Assembly: GCF_009720775.1 (NCBI RefSeq)
Contig: NZ_WNKW01000005.1
Location: 332,257-396,256 of the forward strand
Source: Pseudoduganella danionis
GTDB taxonomy: Bacteria > Pseudomonadota > Gammaproteobacteria > Burkholderiales > Burkholderiaceae_D
Direction of reading: 5' to 3'
Length of the DNA stretch: 64,000 bases
Position 1 is the first letter of the stretch, and each line of letters opens with the position of its first letter. A program made the translations under genes and the position numbers. Below the pieces are notes generated by a model, which saw only the letters and a program-made list of their open reading frames with translations, did not search any database and had not been told where the DNA came from. Shown piece by piece: positions 59,062 through 64,000 of the stretch.

Positions 59062-60213
59062 CTAGTGGCCGTCGCGCTGCTGCCAGCGCGCCGACAGCAT
59101 GGCCGCGCCCAGTGCCAGCAGGCATAGTAACGCTGCTACGTAGTACACCGAGGAAGGGCCGGCTTCCTGCCACCACTGAGCCAGAAACAGCCCGCCCAGC
59201 GAACCGCCTATGCCATAAGACAAGCTCATGTACAGTGCCTGCCCGCGTGCCTGCAAGGGGCCGGAGAACCAGCGTTGCAGCGTCATCACGGACGAAGAAT
59301 GATGCAGCGCGAAGGTAGCAGCGTGCATCAGCTGCGCCACGATCAGCAGCCACAGCAGGTGCGCCGCCATGCCTATCATGACAAAGCGGGCCGCCGCCAG
59401 CAGCAGGGTCAGGTACATGAGCTGCATGGGCCGCCAGCGCCGGAACAGCGGCGCCTGAAAATAGAACAGCGCCACTTCAGCCAGCACACCCAACGACCAC
59501 ATCGCGCCTATCACGGTCTTGCTGTAGCCGTTGCGCTCCAGGTACAGTGAATAGAAGGTGTAGAGCGACGTGTGGGCCGCCACCATCAGCGCCGTCGAAG
59601 CAAAAAAGGCGATCACTTCGCGCCGCCGTAGCAAGGTCAGCAGCGGCAGCGGCGCTTCCTTGTGGCGGTGGCGCGGCACATCATGCAGGCGGAACGCTGC
59701 CACGATGGTCAGCACCAGCAAGCCCGCCGCAATGGTAGGCAGGGCCACGATGCCGTAGTGATCGAGCGCATAGGCCGATGCAGAGACGGCCACGATAAAG
59801 CCTATCGAACCCCACATGCGGATGCGGCCATAGTGCGTCAGGTCGCCGCGCATTTCCGACAACATCAGTGCCTCGCAGATCGGTGCCTGGCCGCTGGTGA
59901 ACAGGTTCAGCACCACCATGGCCAGCATGAAGTGCGTGAAGGTGGAGCCGATGAAGAAACCGGAAAAGCCGATCAGCGCGGCAAAGCCGGCCACGCGCAG
60001 CACAGTGACGCGGCGGTCATAGTGATCCGCGACATAGCCCCAGACATTGGGACCGATGATGCGCAGCACCTGTATCATCGACATCAGCACGCCGATCTGC
60101 GCCACCGTCATGCCGTGGTCGGCAAAGAACAGCGTGGCGTAGGTGGACCAGGTTCCTGCGTGCGCGTAGTAGCAGAAGAGGAATAAGGCGAAGCTGAAGG
60201 CCTGGGCCGGCAC
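59062..60213 (-). CDS. MFS transporter, HcaT/PPP-family like
   Basis: A 383-residue twelve-helix transporter of the MFS_1-like (HcaT, 3-phenylpropionate permease) type: FLFCYYAHAGTWSTYATLFFADHGMTVAQIGVLMS in TM1, GYVADHYDRRVTVLR after TM2 and RGQALYMSLSYGIGGSLGG near TM10. It begins 3 bp after the aroC stop, an order repeated in betaproteobacteria. The substrate is unknown; the aroC link is positional and does not prove an aromatic substrate. Confidence 0.88.
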   Translation of the reverse strand: MPAQAFSFALFLFCYYAHAGTWSTYATLFFADHGMTVAQIGVLMSMIQVLRIIGPNVWGYVADHYDRRVTVLRVAGFAALIGFSGFFIGSTFTHFMLAMVVLNLFTSGQAPICEALMLSEMRGDLTHYGRIRMWGSIGFIVAVSASAYALDHYGIVALPTIAAGLLVLTIVAAFRLHDVPRHRHKEAPLPLLTLLRRREVIAFFASTALMVAAHTSLYTFYSLYLERNGYSKTVIGAMWSLGVLAEVALFYFQAPLFRRWRPMQLMYLTLLLAAARFVMIGMAAHLLWLLIVAQLMHAATFALHHSSSVMTLQRWFSGPLQARGQALYMSLSYGIGGSLGGLFLAQWWQEAGPSSVYYVAALLCLLALGAAMLSARWQQRDGH

Positions 60214-60216
60214 CGC

Positions 60217-61314
60217 TTACAGCGCGATGTTAGGCGTGTGCACCTGAACGTCACCACACTGGGCGCGGTGCATCAGCGCATGATCCATCAGCACCAGAGC
60301 CAGCATGGCTTCGGCGATAGGCGTCGCACGTATGCCCACGCAAGGGTCGTGGCGGCCAAAGGTCTCGACCATGACGGGATGGCCGTCCTTGTCGATAGAC
60401 TGGCGCGGCGTACGGATAGACGAAGTGGGCTTGATGGCGATGGAGACCGTAATGTCCTGCCCCGTCGAAATGCCACCGAGTACGCCACCGGCGTTGTTGC
60501 CGATAAAGCCTTGCGGCGTGAGCTGGTCACCATGCTCGCTGCCCTTCTGCACCACCGACTGGAAACCGGCGCCGATTTCCACGCCTTTCACCGCGTTGAT
60601 GCCCATCATGGCGTAGGCGATGTCGGCATCGAGCTTGTCATAAATGGGCTGGCCCAGACCGACGGGAATATTCTGTGCGATCACATCGATCTTGGCACCG
60701 ATCGAATCGCCATCCTTGCGCAGCGCATCCATCGCCGCTTCCATGCGGGCGATCAGCTCTGCATCGCCGCTGGCGGCGAAGAAAGGATTGTTCGGCACAT
60801 GCGACCAGTCCTGGAACGGCACAACGATATCGCCCAGCTGGCTCATGCAGCCTTTGAACACGGTGCCGTACTGTTGCTGCAACCATTTCTTGGCGATGGC
60901 AGCTGCGCCCACCACGGGCGCCGTCAAACGGGCCGAGGAGCGGCCGCCGCCGCGCGGGTCGCGCACGCCATACTTGTGCCAGTAGGTGTAGTCGGCGTGG
61001 CCGGGACGGAAGCTCTCGGCGATATTGCCATAGTCCTTGCTACGCTGGTCTTCGTTGCGGATCAGCAGGGCAATCGGTGTACCCGTGGTCACGCCCTGAT
61101 ACACGCCCGACAGGATTTCCACCGTATCCGATTCCTGGCGCTGCGTCACGTGGCGCGAAGTACCGGGCTTGCGGCGATCCAGTTCCGGCTGGATATCGGC
61201 TTCCGTCAGCGGCAGTCCCGGTGGGCAGCCATCGATCACGCAGCCTATGGCAGGACCGTGCGACTCGCCAAAGGTTGTAACGGAAAACAATTTACCAAAA
61301 GTATTACCGGACAT
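60217..61314 (-). CDS. aroC: Chorismate synthase
   Basis: A 365-residue FMN-dependent enzyme that makes chorismate from EPSP, the last common step to aromatic amino acids and folate. Signatures are TFGESHGPAIGCVIDGCPPG at the N-terminus, RSKDYGNIAESFRPGHADYTYWHKYG, and the C-terminal RHDPCVGIRATPIAEAMLALVLMDH. It is complete. It is followed directly by the MFS gene. Confidence 0.96.
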   Translation of the reverse strand: MSGNTFGKLFSVTTFGESHGPAIGCVIDGCPPGLPLTEADIQPELDRRKPGTSRHVTQRQESDTVEILSGVYQGVTTGTPIALLIRNEDQRSKDYGNIAESFRPGHADYTYWHKYGVRDPRGGGRSSARLTAPVVGAAAIAKKWLQQQYGTVFKGCMSQLGDIVVPFQDWSHVPNNPFFAASGDAELIARMEAAMDALRKDGDSIGAKIDVIAQNIPVGLGQPIYDKLDADIAYAMMGINAVKGVEIGAGFQSVVQKGSEHGDQLTPQGFIGNNAGGVLGGISTGQDITVSIAIKPTSSIRTPRQSIDKDGHPVMVETFGRHDPCVGIRATPIAEAMLALVLMDHALMHRAQCGDVQVHTPNIAL

Positions 61315-61565
61315 AGGAAGAGAATCTTTGGAAAAAGGTGGAGAATTCCGTATTCTACCAGCCCGAGCCCCGCTATGCCGTGCTTAGAAATTAATTTCCA
61401 CATGGCAATTTTTCCTTGGTAAAATTCCTGCTGGTGCGGAAAAATTCAACAGCGTTGCACATTGCCCCACAGGCAACATGCAAATGCATAGGAAAACTGC
61501 ATTCTTTTTGACAATTCACTATATACTGAACCGAAGAACACCAAGCAATCCTGGAGAAGCGACAC

Positions 61566-63827
61566 ATGCCCCCACCGGTCACACCACTTGATCCACTCAA
61601 GGACGATCAAGACGATCTGGTATTCTTAGAAGAACATCCGGCTACACCCGTTACCACGGGTGCGCGTAATGTATGGCGGGTCATGATCATCGATGACGAC
61701 GAAGACGTCCATTCGACCACCACTTTTGCGCTGGGCAACCTCGACATGCAGCACCGGCAACTGGAGTTCGTCCACGCCTATTCTGCTGCGCAAGCACGTG
61801 AATTACTCAAGACGGAAAAGGAAATCGCCGTCATCCTGCTCGACGTGGTGATGGAGCAGGACGATGCCGGCCTGCATCTGGTGCGCTACATCCGTGAAAC
61901 CCTGGGCCTCAGCGATGTACGGATCATCTTGCGCACAGGACAGCCTGGTTACGCGCCAGAAATTGATGCCATCCGCGACTTCGACATCAACGACTATAAG
62001 ACCAAGTCGGAATTGACGAGGATCAAGTTATTCACGACGGTGACCTCGGCCATTCGCTCCTACGAGCAAATCCGCAAAATCAACGACAGCCGCCGTGGCC
62101 TGAGCCAGATCGTCCATGCCAGCACCCAGTTGATGTCGCTACACGGTGTACATAATTTTGCCGCGGGTGTGCTCAGCCAGATCGCCGAGCTGCTGGGCCA
62201 GGAAGGCAGCGGCATCCTGTGCGTGCTGGAATGCCCGGAGGACGGTTGCCGCGAACTCATGGTCATGGCCACCATAGGGCCTTACCACATGTACAACAAC
62301 ACCACGCTGAGCGTGCGCAGCGACCAGCGCATCCACGATGCGATGGAACTAACGCTGGCGCAAGGCCGCAATGTGTATGGTCCCGATTACGTGACGCTGT
62401 ACTTTGCGGGCAAAGCCAGCCGCGATTTCGTCGCCTTCCTCGACGTCAAAACCGCGCCGACGGAAATCGATGAGCGCCTGCTGGAAGTGTTCTGCGCCAA
62501 CGTTGCCGTCGGCCTCGACAACGTAGAACTGGTCAGCCACCTGCACACGGCAGCCTTCTATGACCAGCTCTCCAAGCTGCCCAACCGTACCCGTTTGATC
62601 GAGATACTCGACGCTACCCTGACCAGCCCGATCCGCGACGAAACCACGCTGTCACTGGTTGATCTCGATCACTTTGCCGAGACCAACGATGCGCTGGGCC
62701 ACCGCTTCGGCGACGCCCTGCTGCTGGCCGTGGCAGGCCGATTGCAGACGGAACTCGGCGATGCACTCACCGTAGCCCGCCTCGGCGGCGACATCTTCTG
62801 CGTGCTGGGCGATTCGTCCCAAGTCAATCCGGCCAATATCCTCACGCTATTCCAGCGCCCGTTCAGCATCGATGGCCAGGACGTGCAGTTGTCGGCCACA
62901 CTGGGGCTGGTGCGTCTGGGCGAGCACGAAGGCAGCGGCGTCGATGTGCTAAAAGATGCCGACATCGCGCTCAAGCGCGCCAAGACCCAGCAGCGTTCCG
63001 GCCACTACTACTTCTCCCGCTCGATGGGCGTGGAAATCCGCGAACGCGTACGCATGATGCACGCGCTGCGCAAGGCCTTTGGCCAGAACGAGCTATTCGT
63101 GGTGTACCAGCCGCAGATCGATCTGGAGACACGCCGCCCAAAGGGAGCCGAAGCCTTGCTGCGCTGGCAGACGCCAGACGGCAAGTTTGTTTCGCCTGAC
63201 CGCTTTATTCCTATCGCCGAATACTCGGGCCTGATCATCGATCTTGGTGAGTGGGTGCTGCGCACCGCCTGCCGCGAACTGGTGGCACTGCATAAGGCGG
63301 GCCATAGCGACTTCATGATGTCGATTAACGTGTCGCAAGTCCAGTTCCGCCACCCCTATTTCCTCGAAATGCTACGCAAGGCGCTGGAAGATACGGGCGC
63401 ACCGCCGGAATTCGTCGAACTGGAAATTACCGAATCAATGGCTATGGAAGAGCCTGATCTGCTCATCAAGATGCTGGCACAGATCAAGCAGACGGGCGTC
63501 AGCATTGCCATCGACGATTTCGGTACGGGCTTCTCCTCGCTTTCCTATCTGCAGCGCTTGCAGATCGATCGGCTCAAGATAGACCGCGCCTTCGTCACGG
63601 AAATTACCGGCTCAGCCCGCGGCAGCAGCATAGCCGAAATGGTGGTGCAACTGGGCCGCAATCTGGGCCTGGCCGTGATTGCCGAAGGGGTGGAAGACGA
63701 ACGCCAGGCACAGATACTGCACGCACTGGGCTGCCCGCTGGCGCAAGGCTTCCTGTTTGCCCGTCCGATGACGGCCGACGCGCTGAACGGCTGGCTCAGC
63801 AACGAAGCCTTGCAGGGCGCGGCCTGA
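61566..63827 (+). CDS. REC-DUF3369-GGDEF-EAL cyclic-di-GMP phosphodiesterase
   Basis: A 753-residue protein. After an acidic leader comes a receiver (VMIIDDDEDVHS, phospho-Asp in VILLDVVMEQDDAG), a DUF3369 sensor (about 180-320), a GGDEF-like domain with a degenerate site (RLGGDIF, so no cyclase activity expected) and an intact EAL domain (EALLRWQ, INVSQVQF, ELEITES, IDDFGTGFSSLSYLQ, EGVEDE). It should degrade c-di-GMP on phosphorylation. GGAGAAG sits 6 bases before the ATG. A 250-bp AT-rich leader with TTGACA and TATACT boxes at unusual spacing precedes it. Confidence 0.93.
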   Translation: MPPPVTPLDPLKDDQDDLVFLEEHPATPVTTGARNVWRVMIIDDDEDVHSTTTFALGNLDMQHRQLEFVHAYSAAQARELLKTEKEIAVILLDVVMEQDDAGLHLVRYIRETLGLSDVRIILRTGQPGYAPEIDAIRDFDINDYKTKSELTRIKLFTTVTSAIRSYEQIRKINDSRRGLSQIVHASTQLMSLHGVHNFAAGVLSQIAELLGQEGSGILCVLECPEDGCRELMVMATIGPYHMYNNTTLSVRSDQRIHDAMELTLAQGRNVYGPDYVTLYFAGKASRDFVAFLDVKTAPTEIDERLLEVFCANVAVGLDNVELVSHLHTAAFYDQLSKLPNRTRLIEILDATLTSPIRDETTLSLVDLDHFAETNDALGHRFGDALLLAVAGRLQTELGDALTVARLGGDIFCVLGDSSQVNPANILTLFQRPFSIDGQDVQLSATLGLVRLGEHEGSGVDVLKDADIALKRAKTQQRSGHYYFSRSMGVEIRERVRMMHALRKAFGQNELFVVYQPQIDLETRRPKGAEALLRWQTPDGKFVSPDRFIPIAEYSGLIIDLGEWVLRTACRELVALHKAGHSDFMMSINVSQVQFRHPYFLEMLRKALEDTGAPPEFVELEITESMAMEEPDLLIKMLAQIKQTGVSIAIDDFGTGFSSLSYLQRLQIDRLKIDRAFVTEITGSARGSSIAEMVVQLGRNLGLAVIAEGVEDERQAQILHALGCPLAQGFLFARPMTADALNGWLSNEALQGAA

Positions 63828-63867
63828 CGCAGTTCAGCACGCGCCAGAAAACAAAAAAGCCATGCGA

Positions 63868-64000
63868 TGAACCGAACCCCTAAAGTTGGACGCCAACTTT
63901 AGGGGTTTTTCATTGGCGAAGTACACAATGCAGTTCAAGTTGGAGGTTGTCCAGCGATACCAGGCCGAAGGGATCGGCTTTAAATCCTTAGGGCGACTGT
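63868..64000 (+). mobile_element. Left end of an IS3-family insertion sequence, cut by the window edge
   Basis: The end begins TGAACCGAACCCC, like IS3-family terminal repeats, and holds a 13-bp perfect palindrome (CCCCTAAAGTTGG-ACG-CCAACTTTAGGGG, 63877-63905) just before the transposase gene. The rest lies outside the window. Confidence 0.75.
63913..64000 (+). CDS. IS3-family transposase OrfA, N-terminal part
   Basis: The first 29 codons of an HTH protein (MAKYTMQFKLEVVQRYQAEG, then IGFKSLGRL), matching the opening helices of IS150/IS3-type OrfA. It starts with TTG at 63913 or ATG at 63928. The frame runs off the right edge. Confidence 0.75.
   Translation, partial: MAKYTMQFKLEVVQRYQAEGIGFKSLGRL

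Noticed and set aside
1..64000. CRISPR arrays, rRNA genes, known phage-defence operons
   Set aside because: I saw no regularly spaced direct repeats, no rRNA-like sequence and no recognisable Cas, restriction-modification, retron or Abi genes.

Overview
The window is a GC-rich chromosomal segment from a betaproteobacterium, most likely Burkholderiales and possibly Oxalobacteraceae-like. This rests on gene neighbourhoods (dnaQ-rnhA-methyltransferase with divergent gloB, aceB divergent from a lysR gene, aroC followed by an MFS gene, cheY and cheZ, aidB with a TetR gene) and on the number of cyclic-di-GMP and two-component proteins. The species cannot be fixed from the sequence alone. Coding density is high and most genes lie in short operons with ATGA or few-base overlaps.

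Layout. 0-6.3 kb: end of apbE, then a signalling operon (REC-HD-GYP phosphodiesterase, FIST sensor, hybrid histidine kinase). 6.4-14.5 kb: a heavy-metal RND efflux operon (adaptor, CzcA-type pump, DUF3240 protein, TolC-type channel), divergent from its two-component system, with a 21-bp palindrome between them. 14.6-23.1 kb: cheZ and cheY separated by a TetR gene and a divergent seven-gene operon (FAD amine-oxidase-like protein, DUF1365, cyclopropane-fatty-acid-synthase family, SDR, SnoaL-like, TspO, Fe-S photolyase/cryptochrome). 23.1-25.9 kb: metY and a sugar porter. 26.1-30.5 kb: a minus-strand run of a XylA-like reductase, an AlkB/XylM-like di-iron monooxygenase, folE, a BLUF photoreceptor and a TIGR01777 SDR. 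The promoters of the photolyase operon and of folE share a two-part element with identical internal spacing and orientation, so I read the two loci as one light or photo-oxidative regulon, probably controlled by the TetR protein.

30.6-34.4 kb holds an SRPBCC protein, an AT-richer gene for a periplasmic protein with an internal repeat, and a diguanylate cyclase. 34.68-42.76 kb is an integrated element of about 8.0 kb in the 3' half of tRNA-Val(CAC), bounded by 61-bp perfect direct repeats. It carries a tyrosine integrase, two AlpA-like proteins, a P4-type primase-helicase, a serine recombinase and three unrecognised low-GC cargo genes, one encoding only 42 residues. Behind the primase lies a candidate replication origin: an 18-bp inverted repeat whose arms are tandem G-rich 9-mers able to form G-quadruplexes. 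There are no capsid genes, so it resembles a P4-like satellite or small integrative element.

42.8-64 kb is mostly housekeeping: dnaQ, rnhA, gloB, a REP-associated transposase flanked by 21-bp inverted repeats, aceB/lysR, a cold-shock gene, upp with an overlapping Hpt gene, a fatty-acid locus with a 20-bp perfect palindrome as likely TetR operator, a GGDEF-EAL/HDOD pair, aroC and a REC-GGDEF-EAL protein. The window ends inside the start of an IS3-family insertion sequence.
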